From NCBI GenBank assembly GCA_030598385.1, contig JAUVQB010000047.1, positions 1 through 8,122 of the forward strand: a stretch of DNA of 8,122 bases. The letters run 5' to 3'. Origin of the DNA: Alphaproteobacteria bacterium. Lineage in GTDB: Bacteria; Pseudomonadota; Alphaproteobacteria; Kiloniellales; JAKSDN01. The position numbers and the translations under genes are program-made. This document shows positions 1 to 6,655 of the stretch, piece after piece (position 1 is the stretch's first letter; every line of letters starts with the position of its first letter). The notes below the pieces were generated by a model that was not told the DNA's origin, did not search any database, and saw only the letters and a list, made by a program, of their open reading frames with translations.

Positions 1-181
1 GAGGATTGAGCAGCCCTCTGGCACCCACAGCCAGCTTCGTCCCAGAACGCCGTCGGTCGATCCTGCGCGTGCCGCTATAGACCTGGCCCGCCATGACGGG
101 GGCCTGGGCCCGAGTGCGGCTCTCGGCCAGGCCGCGTTCCACCAGGAGTTGGTCGGCGCGGGCTTTGGACGTCTTGGCCAT
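1..181 (-). CDS. tlyA: TlyA-family 23S/16S rRNA (cytidine-2'-O)-methyltransferase, N-terminal fragment (cut by window edge)
   Basis: Reading leftwards from the ATG at 181 gives 60 codons beginning MAKTSKARADQLLVERGLAE, followed by a VMAGQVYSGTRRID segment. This is the S4 RNA-binding domain that opens TlyA (hemolysin A-like) proteins; the SAM-dependent methyltransferase domain would lie beyond position 1. TlyA methylates ribosomal RNA in the cytoplasm, and its 'hemolysin' label is historical. In many alphaproteobacteria tlyA follows dxs directly on the same strand, which supports the call, although here another gene intervenes. No strong Shine-Dalgarno precedes the ATG; the start is chosen because the S4 domain begins a few residues later, as in relatives. 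Two oddities are visible: a proline at residue 28 where relatives usually have leucine, and about two extra residues (RRS) after RRID. Gene decay or sequence error near the edge is possible. Family assignment is fairly sure; intactness cannot be judged. Confidence 0.8.
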   Translation of the reverse strand, partial: MAKTSKARADQLLVERGLAESRTRAQAPVMAGQVYSGTRRIDRRRSGTKLAVGARGLLNP

Positions 182-467
182 GGGCCGAAGCGTAACCCAG
201 GCGGCCGCCAAATGCAGGCGGGCCGTGATAGTCCGCCGGACAATGAAGCGCTCGTACACACGGCCGCTTGACGGCGGTCGTGAACCGGAGGCGGACTCAA
301 ATCGGACCGAGGCGACGAAGGGATAGCTTGACGGGATAGGCGGCAGAGTGGTCTCTGATGCAAGAGAATGGTGGATAAATCCAAGTCGCCAAGCCCGATC
401 TTTACGGCGCATCCACTTAAGACCCGTGCCCCGATTTGATTCCGAAAATCCCTTCTCGGGCCTCACC

Positions 468-1058
468 ATGCGCGATTGTGACTTCATCGAAATCGTTCAT
501 AGGAACCCGGTGAACGCAAAGATCTTGGCCGGCATGTCCGCGCTCGGCCTTGCGGACGCCTGGCTGGTGTCGGGCTGTCTGTTTCAGACGGTCTGGAACC
601 ATCTGACCGGGCGGCCGATCTGCTATGGAATAAAGGACTACGACCTCTTCTACTTCGATGGGGCAGACCTCTCCTGGGACGCCGAGGACCGGGTGATCCG
701 CCGAGTCTCCTCGGGATTCGCAGGCCTCGACGCCGTCATTGAGGTGAGAAACCAGGCCCGCGTCCATCTCTGGTACGAGGACAAGTTCGGCACGCCCTAT
801 CCACCACTATCGTCGGCCCGCGACGGGATCGATCGCTTTCTGGAACGAACCAGCAAGGTTGGGATACGACCCCTGGCCGAGGGTGGATTTCAGGTTTATG
901 CGCCCGAGGGGCTTGATCACATCTCGACCATGACAGTCGCGCCGGACTGCAATAGGCCGCATTTCTCCGAAGCCCGCTATCGAGAGAAAGTGGCGCGATG
1001 GCAGAGGTACTGGCCGGAGCTCAGGGTCGTCGATGAACCACAGAGGCAGCAGAGTTAG
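468..1058 (+). CDS. NTP_transf_6 (COG3575, former DUF925) nucleotidyltransferase-like protein
   Basis: The product of 196 residues matches the NTP_transf_6 family, a group of small predicted nucleotidyltransferases with unknown substrate. Visible features are a VSGCLFQTVWN segment (residues about 34-44), the acidic core GIKDYDLFYFD (54-64, with D57, D59 and D64 as likely metal ligands), the family-typical EVRNQARVHLWY stretch (92-103), the YPPL and GIDRF segments (111-124) and a C-terminal RYREKVARW helix (170-178). The ATG at 468 is preferred because homology starts just after it and family members are about 190-200 residues long. A GTG at 348 is in frame and would add 40 residues with no family resemblance, and neither start has a strong ribosome binding site. 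The gene sits between dxs and tlyA on the opposite strand, convergent with dxs. Three hand-counted 60-base lines in it are 52-55% GC, against about 67% or more in dxs, which suggests horizontal acquisition. The substrate cannot be stated. Confidence 0.88.
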   Translation: MRDCDFIEIVHRNPVNAKILAGMSALGLADAWLVSGCLFQTVWNHLTGRPICYGIKDYDLFYFDGADLSWDAEDRVIRRVSSGFAGLDAVIEVRNQARVHLWYEDKFGTPYPPLSSARDGIDRFLERTSKVGIRPLAEGGFQVYAPEGLDHISTMTVAPDCNRPHFSEARYREKVARWQRYWPELRVVDEPQRQQS

Positions 1059-1115
1059 CCCGGGGCCATGTTCGACAGTCGCTCAAACCAGCGGTTCAGG
1101 CAGTATTCGTCAGGT

Positions 1116-1131
1116 GCGCCTCCTCAGGCGC
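1116..1131. terminator. Short GC-rich hairpin at the dxs stop codon, possible weak bidirectional terminator
   Basis: GCGCCT (1116-1121) pairs perfectly with AGGCGC (1126-1131) around a four-base loop, and imperfect pairing extends it by GTGC/GCAC with a two-base bulge. It lies where dxs and the nucleotidyltransferase gene converge and contains the dxs stop codon (1124-1126). Neither strand has a T-run after the stem, so it does not fit a classical intrinsic terminator. It may simply reflect GC-rich coding sequence. Confidence 0.25.
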
Positions 1132-3055
1132 GCACTTCGCTTTCGAGCTCCTCGCGGCCGAGGGCGGCGAGCGCCGCGCCGACGATACCGGGCGCATCCA
1201 GCTTCGCCATCGCCACCTGATCCGCCGGTTTGCCGTGATCGATGAAGACGTCCGGCAGCGTGAGGGGGCGGAACTTGAGGCCGCGGTCGAACAGGCCGCG
1301 CTGGGCCAGTAGTTGCATGACCTGGGTGGCGAAGCCGCCGATGGCGCCCTCCTCCACCGTCAAGAGCACTTCGTGCTCCTTGGCCAGGCGGCACACCAGA
1401 TCCTCGTCCAAAGGCTTGGCGAAGCGGGCGTCGGCCACGGTGGTCGATAGGCCCCGCGCCGCCAGCTCTTCGGCCGCCTTGAGGCCGTCGTGCAGGCGCG
1501 TGCCGTAGCAGAGGATCGCCACCTTGCTGCCCTCGGCAAGGATGCGCCCCTTGCCGATCTCCAGCGCCGTGCCGCGCCCGGGCAGTTCGAGGCCGAGGGA
1601 TTCGCCGCGCGGATAGCGCAGCGCCGACGGCCGGTCGTCGATCGCCACCTGAGTCGCGACCATGTCCATCAGCTCGGCCTCGTCGGCCGCCGCCATCAGC
1701 ACGAAGCCGGGCAGGCAGCCGAGATAGGTGATGTCGTAGCTGCCCTGATGGGTCACCCCGTCGGCGCCCACCATGCCGGCCCGGTCCATGGCGAAGCGCA
1801 CCGGCAGGCTTTGGATCGCCACGTCGTGGACCACCTGATCGTAGGCCCGCTGGAGGAAGGTCGAGTAGATCGCGGCGAAGGGCTTGAAGCCCTCGCAGGC
1901 GAGGCCCGCGCAGAAGGTGACCGCATGCTGCTCGGCGATGCCGACGTCGAAGCAGCGCCCGGGGAAGCGTTCGGCGAACTTGTTGAGGCTGGTGCCCGAC
2001 GGCATGGCGGCGGTGACCGCGACGATCTTGTCGTCCTGCTCGGCCTCGGCGATCAGCGCCTTGGCGAAGACGTTCTGGAAGGTCGGGGCCTTGGGCGTCG
2101 GCTTGGCCTGCTCGCCCGTGACCACGTCGAATTTGGCGACGCCGTGATACTTGTCGGCCGAGGTCTCGGCCGGCTCGTAGCCCTTGCCTTTCTGGGTCAC
2201 GCAGTGGATCAGCACCGGGCCGTCGAAATCGGTGTCGCGCACGTTCTTCAGCACCGGCAGGAGGTGGTCGAGGTTGTGGCCGTCGATCGGGCCGACGTAG
2301 AAGAAGCCGAGCTCCTCGAACAGGGTGCCGCCGGTGAACATGCCGCGGGCGTATTCCTCGGCGCGCTTTGCCGCTTGCTCGAGCGGCCGCGGGAAGCGGC
2401 TCGCCACCTCCTTGGCCAAGTGGCGCATGGAGGCGTAGGGCTTGGAGGATATGAGCCGCGAAAGATAGGCGCTCATGGCGCCCACAGGCGGCGCGATCGA
2501 CATATCGTTGTCGTTGAGGATGACGATCAGCCGGCTATTCATGGCGCCGGCGTTGTTCATCGCCTCATAGGCCATGCCGGCGCTCATGGCGCCGTCGCCG
2601 ATCACCGCAATGACGTGGTTGCTGTCGCCGAGAAAATCCCGCCCAACGGCAAAGCCGAGGCTGGCGGAGATCGAGGTCGAGCTGTGCGCCGCGCCGAAGG
2701 GGTCGTATTCGCTCTCCTTGCGGCTGGTGAAGCCCGACAGCCCGCCGCTCTGTCGCAGGGTCTCTATGCGGTCGCGGCGGCCGGTGAGGATCTTGTGGGG
2801 ATAGCACTGGTGGCTAACGTCCCAGACCAGGCGGTCGCGCGGCGTTTCGAACACGTAATGGAGCGCCGTGGTCAGCTCCACCACCCCGAGGCCAGCGCCC
2901 AGATGGCCGCCGGTCACCGAGACCACGTCGATCAGTTCCTGGCGCAGCTCGTCGGAAAACTGGCGCAGGTCCTTTTCGTCGAGCCGACGCAGATCCGCCG
3001 GCTCATGCACCTGATCCAGCAGCGGCGTCTGCCTGTTGTGCCCAATCTGACTCAC
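1124..3055 (-). CDS. dxs: 1-deoxy-D-xylulose-5-phosphate synthase
   Basis: This 643-residue cytoplasmic enzyme joins pyruvate and glyceraldehyde 3-phosphate, using thiamine diphosphate, to make DXP, the first step of the MEP isoprenoid pathway and a precursor of thiamine and pyridoxal. Visible signatures are GGHLGAGLG (H51), [10 protein letters not shown] (H82), the thiamine-diphosphate/Mg motif GDGAMSAG (153-160) with N181, VGPIDGHN (254-261), the catalytic-glutamate segment GIAEQHAV (E375, equivalent to E. coli E370), and Y397, R403, D432, H436 and R483, all at a constant offset of 5 from the E. coli active-site residues. The length is normal for the family. The frame stays open upstream into ispA, but the GTG at 3055 is chosen because GGGAGG lies 6 bases before it and homology starts there; a GTG at 3061 abuts that ribosome binding site too closely. 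It is 64 bases downstream of ispA and probably cotranscribed. Confidence 0.97.
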   Translation of the reverse strand: MSQIGHNRQTPLLDQVHEPADLRRLDEKDLRQFSDELRQELIDVVSVTGGHLGAGLGVVELTTALHYVFETPRDRLVWDVSHQCYPHKILTGRRDRIETLRQSGGLSGFTSRKESEYDPFGAAHSSTSISASLGFAVGRDFLGDSNHVIAVIGDGAMSAGMAYEAMNNAGAMNSRLIVILNDNDMSIAPPVGAMSAYLSRLISSKPYASMRHLAKEVASRFPRPLEQAAKRAEEYARGMFTGGTLFEELGFFYVGPIDGHNLDHLLPVLKNVRDTDFDGPVLIHCVTQKGKGYEPAETSADKYHGVAKFDVVTGEQAKPTPKAPTFQNVFAKALIAEAEQDDKIVAVTAAMPSGTSLNKFAERFPGRCFDVGIAEQHAVTFCAGLACEGFKPFAAIYSTFLQRAYDQVVHDVAIQSLPVRFAMDRAGMVGADGVTHQGSYDITYLGCLPGFVLMAAADEAELMDMVATQVAIDDRPSALRYPRGESLGLELPGRGTALEIGKGRILAEGSKVAILCYGTRLHDGLKAAEELAARGLSTTVADARFAKPLDEDLVCRLAKEHEVLLTVEEGAIGGFATQVMQLLAQRGLFDRGLKFRPLTLPDVFIDHGKPADQVAMAKLDAPGIVGAALAALGREELESEVRA

Positions 3056-3061
3056 ATCCAC

Positions 3062-3067
3062 CCTCCC
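3062..3067 (-). promoter_or_regulatory. Ribosome binding site that sets the dxs start
   Basis: On the minus strand GGGAGG occupies 3067-3062, six bases before the GTG at 3055. This spacing decides the start inside a frame that is open for another 135 codons upstream. A 10-base palindrome (CCAGCGCTGG, 3066-3075) overlaps its upstream edge; no function is inferred from it. Confidence 0.7.
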
Positions 3068-3119
3068 AGCGCTGGCGAAGCGCGACCCCGGCCCGTCCGC
3101 ACGCGACATTGTCGTTGCG

Positions 3120-4067
3120 TCAAGACCGCCGCTCAAGAACGAATCTTGCGGTCGCCCGAAGAAGAGACCCCTTTTTGCCGAAGATTTCAAGCCGCGCACA
3201 TGCGTCTTTGACGATGCGCGAGGCCTCGGCGCGGGCACCCTCATTCCCCAATTGACCCACGAACGTGGCTTTTCCAAGGGCCTCGTCCTGCCCGGTAGGC
3301 TTGCCGAGGTCCTCGGCGCTGCCCTCGGCGTCGAGAAGATCGTCGACGATCTGAAACGCCAGGCCCAGATCCCCGGCAAAGCCAAGCAGGGCGTCGCGCG
3401 CCGCCGCCTCCGCTTGGCCCAGAATCGCCCCTGCCTCGCAGGCAAAGGTGAAGAGGGCACCGGTTTTCATGCTTTGCAGGCGCTTGATGCCGTCGAGATC
3501 GAGTTGCGCGCGCTCGGGCGATATATCGATCATCTGGCCGCCGACCATGCCGTCGGACCCGGCGGCGTGGGCGAGCGCCGCGACCAGCGCACAGCGCACC
3601 TTGGCGTCGGGATGGGTGTCCGGGTCGGCCAAGACGCCGAAGGCGCGGGTGAGCAGGCCGTCGCCGGCGAGAATCGCGGTCGCCTCGTCGAATGCCTTGT
3701 GGGCGCTCGCCCGGCCGTGGCGCAGGTCGCTGTTGTCCATGGCCGGCAGATCGTCATGAACCAGGCTATAGCAATGAACCATCTCGAGCGCCGCGCCGGT
3801 GCGCAAGGCGCTGGCTCGTGGCACATCGAAGAGGCGCGCGCTTTCCAAGACCAGGAACGGCCGCAAACGCTTGCCGCCGCCGAGGCTGGCGTAACGCATG
3901 GCTTCAAGGACGCGGCCCTGCGGGCCCGCGACCGGCGCCAAGAGCTGGTCGAGTTCGACCTTCACGGCCGCGGCCGCGTCCCTCAAGGCCTGAGCGAGGT
4001 CGGGCAAGGGGTTGCGCAGAGGGTCGGGCCCAGAGGCGGACCCAGGGTCGGACTGTGCGGCGCTCAC
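3120..4067 (-). CDS. ispA: Farnesyl diphosphate synthase (geranyltranstransferase), short-chain trans-prenyl synthase
   Basis: The 315-residue product is a class I trans-isoprenyl diphosphate synthase. It condenses IPP with DMAPP and then GPP to give farnesyl diphosphate, feeding quinone side chains, undecaprenyl carriers and hopanoids or carotenoids. Motifs in order are GGGKRLRP (63-70), the first aspartate-rich motif DDLPAMD (D105, D106, D111), GGQMID (176-181), K201-T202, and the second aspartate-rich motif DDLLD (D242, D243, D246). The LP insertion in the first motif and Y100 five residues before it fit bacterial FPP synthases; C15 specificity is inferred. After D111 the sequence is NSD where relatives usually carry more aspartates, though the metal-binding pattern is intact. 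The first 20 or so residues are rich in Ser, Pro and Gly and look non-conserved. The GTG start at 4067 overlaps the xseB stop by four bases (GTGA), implying translational coupling; no strong ribosome binding site is seen. Confidence 0.95.
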   Translation of the reverse strand: MSAAQSDPGSASGPDPLRNPLPDLAQALRDAAAAVKVELDQLLAPVAGPQGRVLEAMRYASLGGGKRLRPFLVLESARLFDVPRASALRTGAALEMVHCYSLVHDDLPAMDNSDLRHGRASAHKAFDEATAILAGDGLLTRAFGVLADPDTHPDAKVRCALVAALAHAAGSDGMVGGQMIDISPERAQLDLDGIKRLQSMKTGALFTFACEAGAILGQAEAAARDALLGFAGDLGLAFQIVDDLLDAEGSAEDLGKPTGQDEALGKATFVGQLGNEGARAEASRIVKDACARLEIFGKKGSLLRATARFVLERRS

Positions 4068-4315
4068 TCGAGATCCAGGTCTTCGGAGCCGACACTGCCG
4101 TCAGCGCCGAGGCTGATTTTCGCGATCTTCTGCTCGGCGTCGCGCAGCTTGGCCTCGCAGTGCTGTTTCAGGAGGGCGCCGCGCTGATAGGCCTCGATCG
4201 CCTGGTCCAGCTCGCCTTGGCCCTGCTCCAAGCGCTCGACGATCTCCTTCAGCTCCTCGAGCGCCTGTTCGAAGCTCATTTTGCGGACGTCCGAGGGAAT
4301 GTTGGGCTCGGCCAT
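4064..4315 (-). CDS. xseB: Exodeoxyribonuclease VII small subunit
   Basis: The 83-residue protein matches XseB, the small subunit that coats the large subunit XseA in exonuclease VII, a cytoplasmic enzyme that degrades single-stranded DNA to oligonucleotides. The diagnostic core is MSFEQALEELKEIVERLEQG (14-33), followed by an acidic helix and a YQRGALLKQHCEAKL segment (43-57), together the two-helix XseB fold. The length is typical. An AAAGGA ribosome binding site precedes the ATG by about 7 bases on the minus strand. It starts 23 bases after the HDAC-like gene stops and overlaps ispA by 4 bases, the common xseB-ispA-dxs arrangement of proteobacteria. No xseA is visible, which is usual because it tends to lie elsewhere. 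Confidence 0.95.
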   Translation of the reverse strand: MAEPNIPSDVRKMSFEQALEELKEIVERLEQGQGELDQAIEAYQRGALLKQHCEAKLRDAEQKIAKISLGADGSVGSEDLDLE

Positions 4316-4338
4316 GTGTTTTCCTTTGCTGGGTGGAT

Positions 4339-5268
4339 TCAGGCCGCCATGAGGGCTTCAACGTGGGCCGCCGCGCTGGACGCCAAGGCGGAGAGATCGT
4401 AGCCGCCCTCGAGCGTCGAGACGAGCCGTCCGGAGCAGCAATCCTCGGCCACGCGCTTGAGTTCCTTGGTCGCCCAGCCATAGTCCTCGTCGTGAAACCT
4501 GAGCTGAGCCAAAGGATCGGCCTGATGGGCGTCGAAGCCGGCCGAGACGAGCAGGAACTCCGGCGCGAACCGGCGCAGCGCCGGCAACACGCCCTCGCCC
4601 ATGGCGGCCCGGAATTCCTCGGAGCCGGCCATGGGCGGCAGCGGGAAATTCACGATGTTGCCGGAAACGCCGCGTTCATCGGGCGACCCGGTGCCCGGAT
4701 AAAGCGGCATCTGGTGGGTGGAGCCGAAAAACAGCTCGGGCTCGTCCCAGAACATGGCCTGGGTCCCGTTGCCGTGGTGCACGTCGAAATCGACCACGGC
4801 CACGCGCTGCAAGGCGTGTGCCGCGCGCGCCTGGGCGGCGCCGACGGCAACATTGTTGAACAGGCAGAAACCCATGGCGCGCTCCGGCTCGGCGTGGTGG
4901 CCGGGCGGCCGCACCGCGCAGAAGGCATTGTCGGCCTCGCCGGCCATGACGGCGTCCACCGCGGCGCAGAGGGCGCCAGCCGCTCTCAGCGCCGCCTCGC
5001 CCGAGCCCGGCGAGACGATGGTGTCCATGTCGAGGCCGCTATAGCCTTCGGGCGGGATCGATTCGAGCAGGCGGTCGACGAAGGCGCGGGGGTGCACGCG
5101 GGCGATCTGCTCCCGCTCAGCGCGCGGCGCCTCGCGGCGCTCGAGCGCCGCGAAGGCCTCTGCGTCCAAGGCCCCCAGGACCGCTTCCAGCCGCGCCGGG
5201 CGTTCGGGATGCCCGCTGCCCGGGTCGTGCTCGAGGCACGCCGGATGGCTATAAAGGATTGTGGTCAT
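4339..5268 (-). CDS. Histone deacetylase family protein (class II HDAC / acetylpolyamine amidohydrolase-like)
   Basis: This 309-residue zinc-dependent amidohydrolase belongs to the arginase/deacetylase fold; bacterial members hydrolyse acetyl-amide bonds in acetylpolyamines or acetyl-lysine. Visible signatures are GHPERPARL (19-27), RPPGHHAE (120-127, charge-relay H124 and H125), GFCLFNN (133-139), DFDVHHGNGT (160-169, zinc ligands D162 and H164), SAGFDAH (242-248, zinc ligand D246) and LEGGYD (286-291, with Y290 as the likely transition-state tyrosine). All catalytic positions appear intact and the length is normal. The ATG at 5268 is chosen over the in-frame ATG at 5292 because GGAG lies about 6 bases upstream and homology begins at MTTILYSH. 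It is the first gene of the probable hdac-xseB-ispA-dxs unit, 23 bases ahead of xseB. No signal peptide is seen, so it is likely cytoplasmic. The true substrate cannot be read from sequence. Confidence 0.93.
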   Translation of the reverse strand: MTTILYSHPACLEHDPGSGHPERPARLEAVLGALDAEAFAALERREAPRAEREQIARVHPRAFVDRLLESIPPEGYSGLDMDTIVSPGSGEAALRAAGALCAAVDAVMAGEADNAFCAVRPPGHHAEPERAMGFCLFNNVAVGAAQARAAHALQRVAVVDFDVHHGNGTQAMFWDEPELFFGSTHQMPLYPGTGSPDERGVSGNIVNFPLPPMAGSEEFRAAMGEGVLPALRRFAPEFLLVSAGFDAHQADPLAQLRFHDEDYGWATKELKRVAEDCCSGRLVSTLEGGYDLSALASSAAAHVEALMAA

Positions 5269-5410
5269 GAGACGCTCCACCCCCGGCTTCAATTCCTTCG
5301 CCTGGAAGGGATGTTTGCCATAGCGGCCTGCGTATTAAAAGGGATCGGGTCTAACAATAGCTAGCGGCGCCCTCACGCGGCTGTGATTGCTGTTGGCCGG
5401 CCGCTGCCCT

Positions 5411-5434
5411 TAAGTCTATGTGAGTATTGACTTA
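5411..5434. promoter_or_regulatory. Inverted repeat TAAGTC-N12-GACTTA overlapping a possible -35 box
   Basis: TAAGTC (5411-5416) and GACTTA (5429-5434) are perfect inverted 6-base arms separated by 12 bases. The right arm overlaps TTGACT (5427-5432), a reasonable sigma-70 -35, which at an 18-base spacing is followed by AATAGT (5451-5456, four matches to TATAAT). The arrangement would suit a dimeric repressor controlling the efflux operon. No regulator gene is in the window, and 6-base arms can occur by chance. Confidence 0.35.
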
Positions 5435-5447
5435 GATTCCGCTGCCA

Positions 5448-5495
5448 GCCAATAGTCACGGGACGGCGGCGCGAAGCGCAGGCGGTGCTATTGGC
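5448..5495. repeat. Perfect 8-base inverted repeat GCCAATAG / CTATTGGC ahead of the efflux operon
   Basis: GCCAATAG (5448-5455) is perfectly complementary to CTATTGGC (5488-5495); the arm centres are 40 bases apart. The 32-base interval holds a small GCGC-GAA-GCGC hairpin (5469-5479), nearly concentric with the outer pair. The right arm ends 6 bases before the GGAGG of the adaptor gene. It could be a paired operator (about four helical turns apart) or, if transcription starts upstream of 5448, a nested stem in the leader that affects translation. Confidence 0.45.
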
Positions 5496-5501
5496 GTAAT
5501 C

Positions 5502-5506
5502 GGAGG
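5502..5506 (+). promoter_or_regulatory. Ribosome binding site supporting the TTG start of the efflux adaptor
   Basis: GGAGG at 5502-5506 lies 9 bases before TTG at 5516. It decides in favour of this rare start codon: the signal peptide begins shortly after it, and no ATG or GTG offers a comparable beginning. Confidence 0.65.
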
Positions 5507-5515
5507 CGCGCGATC

Positions 5516-6655
5516 TTGGATTGCCGCGATATTTCGAGTCCCTGGGGCGCAGGCAGCGCCAGGGGGGCGCTTTTCCTGGCGCTGCTCCTCTTGGCGTTAT
5601 TCGCTACGGAGGTAGAGGCGCAGCAGGACGGCGCCCTCGTGCGCATCGACCGTGTGACGACCCAACCGCTGTCCCAGACCGTGCCGGTGCTCGGGCGCTT
5701 GGTGCCGCGCCAGGCCGGTTCGGTGTCTTCGCGGGTGGAGGCGCCGATCGAAGCCTTTCAGGTCGAAGTCGGCGACCGGGTCCGCGCCGGCGAGGTGATC
5801 GCGCGCCTCAACCCGGATCGTCTGGCTGCCTTGCGTGACCGGGCAGCGGGCCGGCTCAGCGAATCGCGCGCCAAAAAGTCGACCGCCCAGGCCCAGCTCA
5901 AGCTGGCGCGCCAGGAGCTCGGGCGCCTGGAAGGCCTCAAGGCTTCCGCCGCCTTCAGCCAGGCCCGCTTCGACGACGCCGAGCAGAATGTCGCCATTAA
6001 CCAGGCCCAGGTGGCCGAAGCCGAAGCCGCGATGGTCACGGCGGCGGCCGAACTGGAGCTGGCGGAGATCGACGTTGCCGACACGCAGATCATGGCGCCT
6101 TACGACGGGGTGGTGATTCAGCGCATGAGCGAGGCGGGCGCCTACGTCAAGGTGGGCGACTCCCTGGTCCGGCTGATCGCCGATTCGTCCCTGGAGATCG
6201 AGGCGGACGTACCCTACCAGCGCATTATCGGGCTCACGCCAGGGGCAACGGTTGAGCTGACACTGGACGACGGCAGCCCCCACGAGGCCTCGGTGCGGGC
6301 CATCGTACCGGAGGAGAATCCGCTGACGCGGACCCGCGCCGTGCGCTTCGTGCCCAGCTTCAGCCAGACCGAAAGTCCCCTGGCCGCGGACCAGAGCGTG
6401 ACCGTTTGGGTTCCCGTAGGTGCGCCCAGAACGGTGCTGACGGTCCACAAGGACGCGGTCATCACGCATGGCGGCGCAGCGATGGTCTTCGTCACCAAAG
6501 GGGAAGTGGCGGAGCCGCGTGAGATCACCCTCGGCGAAGCGGTCGGCAGCCGTTACGAGGTGCTGAGCGGCCTCGAGGAGGGCGACATGGTCGTGGTGCG
6601 CGGCAACGAACGCCTGCGCCCGGGCGACAAGGTGCGCATCGACGAGGCCTCCTGA
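5516..6655 (+). CDS. RND efflux periplasmic adaptor (membrane fusion protein, HlyD/AcrA-like)
   Basis: The 379-residue product is the periplasmic adaptor of a tripartite RND pump, linking the inner-membrane permease to an outer-membrane channel. Residues 1-35 look like a signal peptide: Arg at 4 and 16, a hydrophobic core (18-30) and a VEA|QQ cleavage site after 35; no lipobox cysteine is seen. The first half of the lipoyl-like barrel is at about 70-100 (EAPIEAFQVEVGDRVRAGE), then an alpha-helical hairpin rich in Ala, Glu and Gln (about 101-188), and the second lipoyl half with MAPYDGVV (193-200). Beta-barrel and membrane-proximal domains follow, ending in LEEGDMVVVRGNERLRPGDK (353-372). The length is typical. 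The start is TTG with GGAGG 9 bases upstream. Its TGA shares one base with the permease ATG (TGATG), indicating translational coupling. The transported substrate cannot be inferred, and no outer-membrane factor or regulator gene is present in the window. Confidence 0.93.
   Translation: MDCRDISSPWGAGSARGALFLALLLLALFATEVEAQQDGALVRIDRVTTQPLSQTVPVLGRLVPRQAGSVSSRVEAPIEAFQVEVGDRVRAGEVIARLNPDRLAALRDRAAGRLSESRAKKSTAQAQLKLARQELGRLEGLKASAAFSQARFDDAEQNVAINQAQVAEAEAAMVTAAAELELAEIDVADTQIMAPYDGVVIQRMSEAGAYVKVGDSLVRLIADSSLEIEADVPYQRIIGLTPGATVELTLDDGSPHEASVRAIVPEENPLTRTRAVRFVPSFSQTESPLAADQSVTVWVPVGAPRTVLTVHKDAVITHGGAAMVFVTKGEVAEPREITLGEAVGSRYEVLSGLEEGDMVVVRGNERLRPGDKVRIDEAS

Larger units (their letters stand above)
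5269..5515. other. Divergent intergenic region between the hdac-xseB-ispA-dxs cluster and the RND efflux operon
   Basis: These 247 bases separate two divergent transcription units and should hold both promoters. An AT-richer patch at about 5333-5362 contains, on the minus strand, TTTAAT (5339-5334), a possible -10 for the deacetylase cluster, but no matching -35 is clear. The right half carries two inverted repeats (5411-5434 and 5448-5495) and the adaptor ribosome binding site. The six-base word CAATAG or its complement occurs at 5355, 5450 and 5488. No gene or RNA gene was seen here. Confidence 0.6.

Noticed and set aside
93..326. A 77-codon plus-strand small gene near the left edge
   Set aside because: Its first third is antisense to the tlyA S4 domain, the rest is Arg-rich without recognisable features, and there is no convincing ribosome binding site.
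348..467. GTG at 348 as the start of the nucleotidyltransferase gene
   Set aside because: The 40 extra residues do not resemble the family, and ATG 468 gives the usual length. It is not excluded, since neither start has a strong ribosome binding site.
3104..3114. The 11-base palindrome CGACATTGTCG between ispA and dxs
   Set aside because: It is short and isolated, next to the end of the ispA coding sequence, with no promoter-like elements nearby. It is not distinguishable from chance.
1490..3211. A 573-codon plus-strand open frame opposite dxs
   Set aside because: It is exactly antisense to a gene with full Dxs catalytic motifs. Its product is low-complexity and rich in Gly, Ala, Arg, His and Val, as expected for a GC-rich antisense shadow.
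3056..3460. A 135-codon N-terminal extension of dxs reaching into ispA
   Set aside because: The extension is an out-of-frame reading of ispA with no homology to Dxs. The GTG at 3055 has a well-placed GGGAGG, and 643 residues is the normal Dxs length.
4333..5364. A 343-codon plus-strand open frame opposite the deacetylase gene
   Set aside because: It is the antisense shadow of a gene with all zinc-binding and charge-relay motifs, and its composition is typical of a GC-rich reverse frame.
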